From Marinobacter sp. (GTDB taxonomy: Bacteria > Pseudomonadota > Gammaproteobacteria > Pseudomonadales > Oleiphilaceae): a DNA stretch of 64,000 bases. Both the position numbers and the translations under genes were made by a program. Under the pieces are notes generated by a model. It saw only the letters and a program-made list of their open reading frames with translations. It was not told the DNA's origin and did no database searches. Of this stretch, positions 1 to 9,335 are shown piece by piece (within the stretch, counting starts at the first letter, position 1; each line of letters starts with the position of its first letter). Where the stretch lies: assembly GCA_030149475.1 (NCBI GenBank), contig JASBRL010000096.1, positions 1 through 64,000 of the forward strand. The letters run 5' to 3'.

Positions 1-10
1 CCCGCAGGGG

Positions 11-103
11 CTCTCCCTGAAAGCCGGACTCCGCGTTGAGCCTTCTTGAAAGGCAACCAGCCTTCCTGCGAAGCCTCGCCTTGATTCCGGCTTTCAGGGA
101 GAG
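11..103. repeat. Perfect 18-bp inverted repeat (ctctccctgaaagccgga / tccggctttcagggagag) forming a potential long hairpin next to an IS-end-like repeat
   Basis: Arms at 11-28 and 86-103 are exact reverse complements, separated by 57 nt. Confidence 0.85.
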
Positions 104-136
104 CCAGAATTGCCAATAGACTTGATCAGAGGTTCC
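92..136. repeat. Copy 1 of a 45-bp dispersed repeat (tttcagggagagccagaattgccaatagacttgatcagaggttcc)
   Basis: 43/45 identical to 48962-49006 in the same orientation; differs at 106 (a/g) and 111 (t/c). Confidence 0.9.
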
Positions 137-439
137 CTAACCCCGTTTGGTGCCGGCGTCAGACGGTGTTTTGCCCTGCAGATTAAAGGCGAACGATAGA
201 ACCTCGGCGATGATCCGGTACAGAGTTTCCGGAATCTCTTCATCCAGGTCGAGCCGCGCCAGAATGCTGGCCAGTTCGGGGCTTTCATAGAGTGGAACGC
301 CGTGCTCTCTGGCCAGCCGGATAATCTCCTCAGCTATTTCATCCATGCCACTGGCCGCGACCGTCGGCGCCCGTTTACCATCGTATTTAAGGGCGACTGC
401 GGTTTCCCGATGCGCTTTTTTTTGCCCCTCTGTGCTCAT
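137..439 (-). CDS. Stand-alone FlhB C-terminal domain-like protein (type III export apparatus switch-like)
   Basis: 100-aa ORF; AVALKYDGKRAPTVAASGMDEIAEEIIRLAREHGVPLYESPELA and LYRIIAEVLSFAF resemble the FlhB cytoplasmic domain; directly downstream of a FliK-like gene. Confidence 0.8.
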   Translation of the reverse strand: MSTEGQKKAHRETAVALKYDGKRAPTVAASGMDEIAEEIIRLAREHGVPLYESPELASILARLDLDEEIPETLYRIIAEVLSFAFNLQGKTPSDAGTKRG

Positions 440-450
440 GATTGCGGTCC

Positions 451-1833
451 TCAGGCCCGGATATCCACAAGGCGTTGTTCCAGGCGGGTGGTCATACCCT
501 GGGGGCTGCCGCGCCGGCAGTCCAGATCCACTACCTCAAGGCCGAGATCGGTCAGCCGTGAACGCAGGCCGGCCAGGCTGGCATTGGCCCGGCGCAGGGT
601 TGCAGCCCGCTCAGCCCACACCCTTGCCGACACCTGCTGCGCACGCAGGGACACTTCAAAACAGACGGCACCGGCGGCATCCAGGTCAAGCGTGAGCGAG
701 AATCGCCACTCTGCGATTTGCCGGCTTCGCCGTCGGGCGGCGGTCGGGCCTTCCTTATCCCGTTCGAGCCTTAACTGTGCGAGCCTGGGCTCATTATCGG
801 GATTCACCCAGGGCAGTTCGACCAGGACGGTAGTGGGCACGGGTGCATCGGTCACGGGCCGACTGGTCAGCGCCTGGCTGTGAAGCTGGTTCACCGCCAC
901 GCGGTTGAGCATGCCCGCCAGCAGTCGCAGCATCTGGCCGGTGTCCATGGGCTCCTTGCCGGTCATGGGCGGGGGTGATGTCAGCGATTGGGGGAACTGC
1001 AGGGGCGCCTGCACGAGGTCGGGGCTGACCAGTGGCCTGTAGCGATTGAACGCCTCGGGGGCCTGGCCCATTTCCGCCAGAATGGCGGTAACGATTTTGC
1101 CCAGCGCTAACTTGAAATCGGGTAACGTGGCATCCGGTGTTCTGGCCAGCCGGGCCTCGGTAAAGCTGCCACTCTCGCTGATCCAGTGGCGGATCTGATC
1201 GGCCAGCGCTCTCGGTGATACGGCTCCGTCGGTTGCCGCTGTCCGCAGGTATTCGCTGTCAGGCAGGCGACTGATGAGTTGCTGGATGGCTTCCTGAATA
1301 CGCGGCGGCAGTACCTGTGGAGGCAGACCGCCGAGGTTCGGCCGGAGATTTTCAGTGCCGGCTGTTGACGCAGAGGAGCCGGACAGTGGTTTGCTGATGG
1401 CGGCTAACAGTTCGCCCAGGCCGGTGTCGAGTCGTTGCTGCCAGGGCAGTCTTTGTGCAAGGGCCTGGGCTATCCGGATCTCCGGAGGATCTGCCAGCTT
1501 GCCGAGCAGGGTCAGTTCATTACCGGAACGCATGACCTTTACCCAGTCACCGGGTTTGAGCTCCGTCTCGCCCACGGCGGCCCGGACCACCAGCGATTGC
1601 CCTCTTACCTCCAGCAACAGTTGGTCCGCCTGGCCTGCCTTATCGGTCAGCAACTGGGCCACTTTGGCGAGTACGGCCTGTTGCTGCGGCAGGCTCAGGG
1701 CATCCAGTTGGGCGGCGGCGGGCAGCGGGTTGCCCGCCGTGTCCGGTTTTGCGGTTGCCCCTGACGCTGCGGTTGAACGGATACGATCAACCGGCGGGGT
1801 CGGCTTACCACTGTGTGGAGGATTGATGGCCAT
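451..1833 (-). CDS. FliK-like flagellar hook-length control family protein
   Basis: 460-aa ORF; Pro/Gln-rich N-terminal part and C-terminal domain (EWRFSLTLDLDAAGAVCFEVSLRAQQVSARVWAE) of Flg_hook type. Confidence 0.75.
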   Translation of the reverse strand: MAINPPHSGKPTPPVDRIRSTAASGATAKPDTAGNPLPAAAQLDALSLPQQQAVLAKVAQLLTDKAGQADQLLLEVRGQSLVVRAAVGETELKPGDWVKVMRSGNELTLLGKLADPPEIRIAQALAQRLPWQQRLDTGLGELLAAISKPLSGSSASTAGTENLRPNLGGLPPQVLPPRIQEAIQQLISRLPDSEYLRTAATDGAVSPRALADQIRHWISESGSFTEARLARTPDATLPDFKLALGKIVTAILAEMGQAPEAFNRYRPLVSPDLVQAPLQFPQSLTSPPPMTGKEPMDTGQMLRLLAGMLNRVAVNQLHSQALTSRPVTDAPVPTTVLVELPWVNPDNEPRLAQLRLERDKEGPTAARRRSRQIAEWRFSLTLDLDAAGAVCFEVSLRAQQVSARVWAERAATLRRANASLAGLRSRLTDLGLEVVDLDCRRGSPQGMTTRLEQRLVDIRA

Positions 1834-2003
1834 CCATTACCCGTTTCGTTGACGCGGGAGAAGAGTAATCCTGCTATGGTTTGGTTATACTGTACTGCGC
1901 CGGAAGGCCTTCGCACTCCGGTTTCGCCAGGTCCGCCGTGGCCTCGTATCAGACTGACTGACCCGGGTCCATGTGGGTTGGTCAGACCAACTCTGGAGCC
2001 CGA

Positions 2004-2642
2004 ATGTCCGAGCCGTTATTACAGGCTGTCAACCTGAGCTGTGAACGTGACGACCGGCTGTTATTCCGCAATCTGGATATCTCCATAGTGCCCGGGACGC
2101 TGACCCGTGTCGAGGGCCCCAACGGCTCCGGCAAGACAACGTTATTACGCATCCTCGCCGGTCTGCATGATGCCTGTCAGGGTGACATTCTCTGGAACGG
2201 GCAGTTGCGTGACCGCCAGCGTGAATCGTTTACCCGCAATCTTCTTTATATTGGTCATCGGGCCGGCGTCAAGGCCCAGTTGACGCCGCTGGAAAATCTC
2301 CGGGCGTTGATGGCAGGCCGTCGCTTGCTGTCCCGCGATCTACTCGCCGCCGCCCTGGACAACGCGGGGCTGGCAGGTTACCACGATGCGCCGTGTCATA
2401 GTCTGTCCGCGGGTCAACAGCGCCGCGTCTCCCTGGCCCGGTTGCTGGTGTCTGACGAGCCGCTGTGGATTCTCGATGAAGCCTTCACAGCCCTTGATCG
2501 TGAGGGTGTTGCAGGGCTGGAGCGGTTGTTGTTGCAGCGCGTCAGTCAGGGCGGCGCGGTCATTGCCACAACCCACCACCCGCTGGCTGCTGACGGTATG
2601 CGGCGGATTCAACTCGGAAAGGTGAACGACCATGCCGACTGA
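2004..2642 (+). CDS. ccmA: Heme exporter ATP-binding protein CcmA
   Basis: Walker A GPNGSGKTT, signature LSAGQQRR, Walker B LWILDEAF; first gene of a ccm operon. ATG at 2004 chosen over the upstream extension from 1971. Confidence 0.95.
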   Translation: MSEPLLQAVNLSCERDDRLLFRNLDISIVPGTLTRVEGPNGSGKTTLLRILAGLHDACQGDILWNGQLRDRQRESFTRNLLYIGHRAGVKAQLTPLENLRALMAGRRLLSRDLLAAALDNAGLAGYHDAPCHSLSAGQQRRVSLARLLVSDEPLWILDEAFTALDREGVAGLERLLLQRVSQGGAVIATTHHPLAADGMRRIQLGKVNDHAD

Positions 2643-3357
2643 CAAGCGCCCGGTCATGACACCCGTTCAGAACACAGCGCCCCTGGCTCAGGCGGTGATT
2701 GCGATTATGCGTCGCGACCTCAAGGCCAGTCTGCGTCAGCGTCAGGACCTGTTTAATCCGCTGGTGTTTTTCGTGATGGTGGTTTCGCTGTTCCCCCTTG
2801 GTGTCAGCCCGGAAGTATCCTTTCTGCGTCAGTCCGGTACCGGTATCCTGTGGGTGGCGGCGTTATTGTCGACGCTGTTGTCACTGGACCATCTGTTCCG
2901 ACACGATTACGATGATGGCACACTTGAGCAGTTACTGCTTGCGCCCCAGCCCCTGTTCTTGCTCGTGCTGGCGAAAGCGACCGCACACTGGTTGGTCACC
3001 GGCGTACCACTGGTGCTGTTGGCACCGGTTCTCGGCGTGATGGTACACCTTGACGGGAACTCTATCGGCGTTCTGTGTCTAACGCTGCTTGTAGGTACAC
3101 CGGTGCTCAGCCTGGTCGGATCGATCGGAGCAGCGCTGACCGTTGGGCTTCGCTCGGGTGGTGTCCTGCTATCACTGTTGATTATTCCGCTTTACATTCC
3201 TGTGCTGATATTCGGCACTGGCACAGTAACAGCGGCTGAGGCTGGTGCGCCGGTTAGCGGTTATCTGGCGATAATGGGGGCGTTGCTGGCGCTGGCATTG
3301 ACATTGGCACCCTTTGCTTCGGCCGCTGCGTTGCGAATCAGTCTGTCCAATAGTTAG
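2632..3357 (+). CDS. ccmB: Heme exporter membrane protein CcmB
   Basis: Multi-TM protein (DLKASLRQRQDLFNPLVFFVMVVSLFPLGVSPE) overlapping the ccmA end. Confidence 0.95.
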   Translation: MPTDKRPVMTPVQNTAPLAQAVIAIMRRDLKASLRQRQDLFNPLVFFVMVVSLFPLGVSPEVSFLRQSGTGILWVAALLSTLLSLDHLFRHDYDDGTLEQLLLAPQPLFLLVLAKATAHWLVTGVPLVLLAPVLGVMVHLDGNSIGVLCLTLLVGTPVLSLVGSIGAALTVGLRSGGVLLSLLIIPLYIPVLIFGTGTVTAAEAGAPVSGYLAIMGALLALALTLAPFASAAALRISLSNS

Positions 3358-3371
3358 AAGGTGTAGGCCCG

Positions 3372-4118
3372 ATGTGGCAATTTTTTCATAAACTTGGCTC
3401 GCCCCGCTGGTTTTTTGACCTCGCCGGACGGCTGATGCCATGGCTGCTGGTGTCGGGACTGCTGATGTCGCTGGTGGGCCTGGTCTGGGGGCTCGTCTTT
3501 GCGCCGCCGGACTATCTGCAAGGGAACAGCTATCGAATCATTTTCATCCATGTGCCGGTTTCTTTCCTGGCCCAGTCGGTTTACGTGATGATGGCGGCCG
3601 CCGCCCTGATAACGCTGGTATGGCGAATCAAGCTGGCGGATATGTTTGTTAAAGCCGTGGCGCCGGTCGGGGCTGTACTGACATTTCTGGGGTTGTTTAC
3701 CGGCGCTGTCTGGGGCGAGCCAACCTGGGGTACCTGGTGGGTGTGGGATGCCCGGCTGACGTCTATGCTGATTCTGCTGTTCCTCTATATCGGGGCTATT
3801 GCGCTGGGATCGGCCATCAGCGATGAAAAATTTGCCGCCCGCGCTGTGGCTGTGCTGGTGTTGGTGGGCGTGGTTAACATTCCGATCATCAAATACTCCG
3901 TGGAATGGTGGAACACGCTGCATCAGCCAGCGACGTTCACCCTGACGGAGAAGCCCAAGATGCCGATGGCGATGTGGGTTCCTCTGTTGCTGATGGTGCT
4001 GGGGCTATACTGTCTGTTTGGCTGGCTGGCCTGCTGGCGACTGCAGACCGAAATTATCTTCCGGGAACGCAAAGCCCGTTGGGTGCGCGACCGGATCATG
4101 GCGGGAGGACGAGGATGA
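3372..4118 (+). CDS. ccmC: Heme exporter protein CcmC
   Basis: WWVWDARLTSMLILLFLY tryptophan-rich motif, operon position. Confidence 0.95.
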   Translation: MWQFFHKLGSPRWFFDLAGRLMPWLLVSGLLMSLVGLVWGLVFAPPDYLQGNSYRIIFIHVPVSFLAQSVYVMMAAAALITLVWRIKLADMFVKAVAPVGAVLTFLGLFTGAVWGEPTWGTWWVWDARLTSMLILLFLYIGAIALGSAISDEKFAARAVAVLVLVGVVNIPIIKYSVEWWNTLHQPATFTLTEKPKMPMAMWVPLLLMVLGLYCLFGWLACWRLQTEIIFRERKARWVRDRIMAGGRG

Positions 4119-4372
4119 CACCAGCGTTCGATTCAGTCTCGGCATTTTTTGCCATGGGTGGTTATGCCCCCTACGTCTGGACCTGCTACGGAGCCTTCTT
4201 TGGTTGCCTGGGTCTGTTGACGCTGATGTCCGTCCGCCGGCGCCGGGTCGTCGAGGCTGATTTGCGGCGGTTCTGCCGCCTTGCGGAGAACGGAGACCGG
4301 GCCGCAATGCCTGTGTCGGACTCCGCCCCTGAAGTCCGGCCCTTCGGGCAGGTGGACCAATCCAGACCATAA
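4115..4372 (+). CDS. ccmD: Heme exporter protein CcmD
   Basis: ATG at 4115 overlapping the ccmC stop; [25 protein letters not shown] single-TM protein. Confidence 0.9.
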   Translation: MTPAFDSVSAFFAMGGYAPYVWTCYGAFFGCLGLLTLMSVRRRRVVEADLRRFCRLAENGDRAAMPVSDSAPEVRPFGQVDQSRP

Positions 4373-4388
4373 CCGGATCGAGCTCAGC

Positions 4389-4835
4389 ATGCACCCGACG
4401 CGAAAAAAACGTCTGACCATTATCCTGTTCCTGATTGGCGGGCTTGCGCTGGCTGTCGGCCTGACCTCCTATGCTCTCAGGCAGAACATCAACCTGTTTT
4501 ACAACCCCACCCAGATCGCTGATGGTGAGGCCCCTGCCGGGGTGCGTATTCGTGCCGGCGGCATGGTCGAGAAGGGCTCGGTCAAGCGTGATCCGGACAG
4601 CCTGAAAGTGAGGTTCCGGGTAACGGACTTCCACCGGTCGGTGGCGATGGAGTACACCGGCATCCTGCCTGACCTGTTTGCAGAAGGGCAGGGGGTGGTG
4701 GCGATGGGTCGGCTGATGGCCAGCGGCGAGTTCGTGGCGGACGAGGTACTGGCCAAACACGACGAGAACTATATGCCACCCGAAGTACAGGAATCGCTCG
4801 ACAAAGCGGCGAGCCGGACCAGCGCCAGTCGGTAG
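4389..4835 (+). CDS. ccmE: Cytochrome c maturation heme chaperone CcmE
   Basis: [28 protein letters not shown] with the conserved heme-binding His. Confidence 0.95.
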   Translation: MHPTRKKRLTIILFLIGGLALAVGLTSYALRQNINLFYNPTQIADGEAPAGVRIRAGGMVEKGSVKRDPDSLKVRFRVTDFHRSVAMEYTGILPDLFAEGQGVVAMGRLMASGEFVADEVLAKHDENYMPPEVQESLDKAASRTSASR

Positions 4836-4886
4836 GCGCGTCAGCGTCCGGGATGGCCCGGATAAAACAGATTGTAGGAGGAGCCG

Positions 4887-6890
4887 ATGTTCCCGGAACT
4901 TGGACAGTTTTCACTGATACTGGCGCTGCTGCTGGCGCTGCTGCTGGCGGTGGTGCCGTTGACCGGTTCCCTGACCGGACGGCCGATCCTGCAGGATTTC
5001 GCCCGACCCCTGGCGGCCGGCCAGTTTGTGTTTGTCGCGCTGGCCTTTGCCCTGTTGACTCAGGCCTTCGTGACGGATGACTTTTCCGTGGCTTACGTGG
5101 CCAATAACAGCAATAGTCTGCTGCCCTGGTACTATAAATTCAGTGCGGTCTGGGGCAGTCATGAAGGGTCGTTGTTACTGTGGATTCTCATCCTCACCGG
5201 CTGGACGCTGGCGGTGGCCATCTTCAGCCGTCGATTGCCGGCGGCAATGATTGCCCAGGTGCTGTCCATCATGGGGATCATCAGTTCAAGTTTCCTGTTG
5301 TTCAGCATTATCACCTCCAATCCCTTTTCACGACTGCTACCCAATGTGCCGGCTGACGGCGCCGACCTGAACCCCCTGTTGCAGGATATCGGGCTGATAG
5401 CCCATCCCCCAATGCTGTACATGGGCTATGTCGGTTTTTCGGTGGCATTTGCCTTTGCCATAGCCGCACTCATCAACGGTCGTCTCGATGCTGCCTGGGC
5501 GAGGTGGTCGCGTCCCTGGACCACGGTGGCCTGGGCTTTTCTGTCGCTGGGGATTGCCCTGGGCAGTTGGTGGGCCTACTACGAACTCGGCTGGGGTGGC
5601 TGGTGGTTCTGGGATCCGGTGGAGAATGCTTCACTGCTGCCCTGGCTGGCCGGTACCGCACTGATGCATTCGCTGGCGGTGACCGAAAAACGCGGCGTGT
5701 TCAAAAGCTGGACCGTGTTGCTGGCGATCATTACCTTTAGCCTGAGCCTGATGGGGGCCTTCCTGGTGCGGTCGGGCGTGCTGACCTCGGTACATGCATT
5801 TGCATCGGACCCTGAGCGAGGCGTGTTCCTGATGGTACTATTGGCCGTAACGGTGATTTCAAGCCTGACACTCTACGCCTTCCGGGCGCCGGTGGTGCAT
5901 TCCCGGGTTCGCTACGGCTCGCTGTCCCGGGAAGTGTTTCTGCTGCTCAACAATGTGCTGCTGATTGCCGCCATGCTGCTGGTGCTGGTGGGGACAGTGT
6001 ACCCGTTGGTACTGGACTATTTCGATATGGGTCGCCTGTCCATCGGCAAACCCTTTTTCGACATCACCTTCACGCCCGTGGCGATTGCTATTGGTCTGTT
6101 GATGGGCGCCGGTATTTTTTCCCGCTGGAAAAAGACGGACAGCGGCTGGCTGGGCCAGCGCTTGCTATGGCCGGCCGCCTGCAGCCTGATTCTGGCGACA
6201 TTGGTGCCGCTGCTCTTTGGCGATTTCGAGCCCTGGGCGTTTGTTGGTGTTTTTACCGCAAGCTGGGTGGCCGTGGCCACTTTACAGGATCTGTGGCAGA
6301 AATCTGCGTCCAGCCGCGGACGCCTGGCCGGCGCGCGCCGACAAAGCCGCAGTTACTACGGTATGGTGCTCGGGCACCTGGGGCTGGCTATCACCATGGC
6401 AGGAATCTCCGTCGTGTCCAATTACGGCAGCGAACGTGAGGTTCGCATGTCGCCGGGCGACAGCATTGAGATCCATGGTCTGACGTTCAATTTCGTCCGC
6501 GTCGGTCAGCGTCAGGGGCCGAATTACACAGCGGAATCAGCCGAGGTCGTCATCAGTCGGGACGGCAATCCGGTGGTCACCCTGTTCCCCGAAAAACGCC
6601 AGTATCAGGTTCGTCGCAACATTATGACCGAGGCCGGCATTGATGCCGGACTGTTCCGGGATCTGTTTGTCGCGCTCGGTGAGAAGGTCGGCGACAACGC
6701 CTGGGCACTGCGCCTGCAGTATAAACCGTTGTTACGGTGGGTCTGGTTGGGGGCGTTATTCATGGCAGCGGGAGGCTTGCTGGCGATATCGGATCGTCGC
6801 TACCGCATTCGGAGCCGACAACAGGCAGCCGAGGTCGCGGATCACGAAGCGAATGCCACTACGGTTGTGGCCAACCGGGTGGCGCCATGA
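4887..6890 (+). CDS. ccmF: Heme lyase subunit CcmF
   Basis: 667 aa; WGGWWFWDPVENASLLPWL WWD motif. Confidence 0.97.
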   Translation: MFPELGQFSLILALLLALLLAVVPLTGSLTGRPILQDFARPLAAGQFVFVALAFALLTQAFVTDDFSVAYVANNSNSLLPWYYKFSAVWGSHEGSLLLWILILTGWTLAVAIFSRRLPAAMIAQVLSIMGIISSSFLLFSIITSNPFSRLLPNVPADGADLNPLLQDIGLIAHPPMLYMGYVGFSVAFAFAIAALINGRLDAAWARWSRPWTTVAWAFLSLGIALGSWWAYYELGWGGWWFWDPVENASLLPWLAGTALMHSLAVTEKRGVFKSWTVLLAIITFSLSLMGAFLVRSGVLTSVHAFASDPERGVFLMVLLAVTVISSLTLYAFRAPVVHSRVRYGSLSREVFLLLNNVLLIAAMLLVLVGTVYPLVLDYFDMGRLSIGKPFFDITFTPVAIAIGLLMGAGIFSRWKKTDSGWLGQRLLWPAACSLILATLVPLLFGDFEPWAFVGVFTASWVAVATLQDLWQKSASSRGRLAGARRQSRSYYGMVLGHLGLAITMAGISVVSNYGSEREVRMSPGDSIEIHGLTFNFVRVGQRQGPNYTAESAEVVISRDGNPVVTLFPEKRQYQVRRNIMTEAGIDAGLFRDLFVALGEKVGDNAWALRLQYKPLLRWVWLGALFMAAGGLLAISDRRYRIRSRQQAAEVADHEANATTVVANRVAP

Positions 6891-7423
6891 GGCGTTTGTT
6901 GCTGTTTGTTCCGGTTATTCTTGCTGTGGTGCTGGGTGTGGTGCTGTTTGCAGGAATTGGCAAGGATCCCTCGCACCTGGAGTCTGCGCTGATTGGTAAG
7001 CCGGTGCCCGCGTTTTCGTTGAAGGAGTTGCAGAATCCGGACAAGCAGTTCGACAATCAATTGCTCAAGGGCAAGGTCCAACTGTTGAACGTTTGGGCGA
7101 CCTGGTGCCCGACCTGTCGTGCGGAGCACAGTATGCTGATAAAAATTTCCCGTCAGTATGGCGTTCCGGTTATCGGGCTCGATTACAAGGATAATCGTCA
7201 GGATGCGTTGGCCTGGCTTGACGAACTGGGTAATCCATACAGCGTTGTTCTGTCGGATCCCGAGGGCAAGTTTGGCTTCGACCTGGGGGTTTATGGCGCT
7301 CCGGAGACCTACGTTATAGACCGGGAGGGGATTGTCCGGTTTCGCCATGTAGGTGAGGTAACGCCCCGGGTCTGGCAGGACACGCTGGAGCCACTGATCC
7401 AGAAATACCGTGAGGCCGACTGA
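6887..7423 (+). CDS. ccmG: Thiol:disulfide interchange protein DsbE/CcmG
   Basis: Thioredoxin-like WATWCPTCRAEH, GVYGAPETYVID; ATG at 6887 overlaps the ccmF stop. Confidence 0.95.
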   Translation: MRRLLLFVPVILAVVLGVVLFAGIGKDPSHLESALIGKPVPAFSLKELQNPDKQFDNQLLKGKVQLLNVWATWCPTCRAEHSMLIKISRQYGVPVIGLDYKDNRQDALAWLDELGNPYSVVLSDPEGKFGFDLGVYGAPETYVIDREGIVRFRHVGEVTPRVWQDTLEPLIQKYREAD

Positions 7424-7893
7424 TGATTCGTGCAGTGATTCTTTTTGTGCTGATTGGATGTGTGCAATACGCATTCGCCACAGTCAACGATGTCTATCCC
7501 TTCGACTCCGATGCAGACCGTGAGCGCTTTCAGACCTTGACCGAGGAGTTGCGGTGTCCCAAGTGCCAGAATCAGGACATCGCCGATTCCGAGGCTCCCA
7601 TCGCCAGTGACATGCGTGCTGAAGTCTACCGGATGATTCGTGCCGGTGCGGATAATGAGACCATTGTTGATTCTCTGGTGGCCCGGTTCGGTGAATTCGT
7701 ACGCTTTAAGCCCCGGGTCGAAAAACGCACGCTTGTTCTCTGGGCGACGGCGCCGCTGGTCATCCTGATTGGCGTACTGATGATCGCCGTGATGGTCATC
7801 CGGTCGCGCCGCTATAGCGAGCATGCCACCGCACTGACTCCCGAGCAACGTGAGCGTGCAGAAAGGCTCCTGCGGGAACACGATGCCCGCTGA
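7423..7893 (+). CDS. ccmH: Cytochrome c-type biogenesis protein CcmH
   Basis: LRCPKCQNQDIADSEAPIASDMR motif, C-terminal TM segment. Confidence 0.95.
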   Translation: MIRAVILFVLIGCVQYAFATVNDVYPFDSDADRERFQTLTEELRCPKCQNQDIADSEAPIASDMRAEVYRMIRAGADNETIVDSLVARFGEFVRFKPRVEKRTLVLWATAPLVILIGVLMIAVMVIRSRRYSEHATALTPEQRERAERLLREHDAR

Positions 7894-7933
7894 TGCCGGT
7901 ATTCCGATCCACTGACTGATTAACGGCCCATTT

Positions 7934-9193
7934 ATGACGACGACCTTCTGGTTCGCTGCCGCCACAATGATTGCGTTGGCGCTGGCCTTTATTGTTGCTC
8001 CCGCTGTTCGTAACCGGTCCCGCAACCGGGCCGGAGATGAGTTGCGCCAGCAGAACCTGATTGCCTATCGGGGTCGAATGGCCGAGTTGGATGCTGATTA
8101 CCAGGCCGGCATCATCGATCCGCAGACCTACGGGCAACTCCGGGACGAACTGGCCGGTGGCCTGCTGGATGATGTGGCTGAGCGTCCGGCGTCCGCGCCA
8201 GTCCGCCCGGGAACCGGCGGGGCCCGCCTGCTGGCGATCGGCTGTGTGCTGGTCGTGCCGGTGCTGGCGGTGCTGTTGTATCAGCACTGGGGGGCGCTCG
8301 GGCAGGTTGAACAGTGGCAGACCATGAAGCAGATGATGGACAGTCCGGACGGCAGCGCCGCAGGGATCGGTAAACTCGCCGACCAGCTCAACGAGCGGCT
8401 CAAGACGGCTCCGGACAACCCTGAAGGATGGGGCTTGCTGGGCCAGACGTATATGAACCTCGAACGTTATGATGACGCGGCTCAGGCCTTTGAACAGCTC
8501 GCCCGTCTGGAGGCTGGGGTCCCTGAGCAGGCTGCCAGTGCCTGGGGCCTGGTCGCGCAGGCCCGGTTTTTTGCCAGTCAGGGCAATATGACGCCTGCCG
8601 TCAGCCAGGCCATCGATCAGGCCCGGACCCTTAATCCCGACGAGGTGAACTCGTTAGGGTTGCTGGGTATCAGCGCGTTTGATCAAAAGGATTATCGGGC
8701 GGCTATCAAGTACTGGGAGCGAATTGCCAAAGTTGCCCCCGATCACCCCGAGCTATCCGCTATCCGCCAGGGTATTATCGCCGCCTATACCCGTATGGGT
8801 AAGCCGGTGCCTGCTGGCAGTGCCGCAGCGATCTCAGCTCGTGGCGTAACCGTAAAGGTGGAACTGGCGCCGGACCTTGCCGGGAAGATCCCCGATGACA
8901 CCACCCTGTTCGTGTTTGCGCGCCAACCCGACCGACAGGGTCCGCCGCTGGCGATTGCCCGACTGACCGCAGCGGATCTGCCGGCCAGGGTGAGGTTGAA
9001 CGATGCGTTGTCAATGGCGCCCAACGCCCGAATTTCCGCCGCCGATCAGGTGCTGGTAACCGCCCGGCTGTCCCGGTCGGGAACGGCGATGCCGAAGAGT
9101 GGCGACTGGCAGGGCAGCCTCGGAAAGCCGGTCAAGGTCGATGCTGACCCGCAGATCATAAACCGGCTGGTGATCGATCAGCCGATTCCGTAA
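7934..9193 (+). CDS. ccmI: Cytochrome c biogenesis TPR protein CcmI
   Basis: N-terminal TM segments, TPR region (NPEGWGLLGQTYMNLERYDDAAQAFEQLARL), operon position. Confidence 0.92.
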   Translation: MTTTFWFAAATMIALALAFIVAPAVRNRSRNRAGDELRQQNLIAYRGRMAELDADYQAGIIDPQTYGQLRDELAGGLLDDVAERPASAPVRPGTGGARLLAIGCVLVVPVLAVLLYQHWGALGQVEQWQTMKQMMDSPDGSAAGIGKLADQLNERLKTAPDNPEGWGLLGQTYMNLERYDDAAQAFEQLARLEAGVPEQAASAWGLVAQARFFASQGNMTPAVSQAIDQARTLNPDEVNSLGLLGISAFDQKDYRAAIKYWERIAKVAPDHPELSAIRQGIIAAYTRMGKPVPAGSAAAISARGVTVKVELAPDLAGKIPDDTTLFVFARQPDRQGPPLAIARLTAADLPARVRLNDALSMAPNARISAADQVLVTARLSRSGTAMPKSGDWQGSLGKPVKVDADPQIINRLVIDQPIP

Positions 9194-9335
9194 GTTGACC
9201 GAAGGGCAGGCTGTTGAAGGCTCTGGAACTGCTCTGGCCGCACCTTGGCAGGGAAACACCCTGCCAACGGGTCAATCTCCTGGCCCGGACCTTCTGCATC
9301 GTGCAGCAGATCGCCGAATTAACTGGTGGCCGGGG

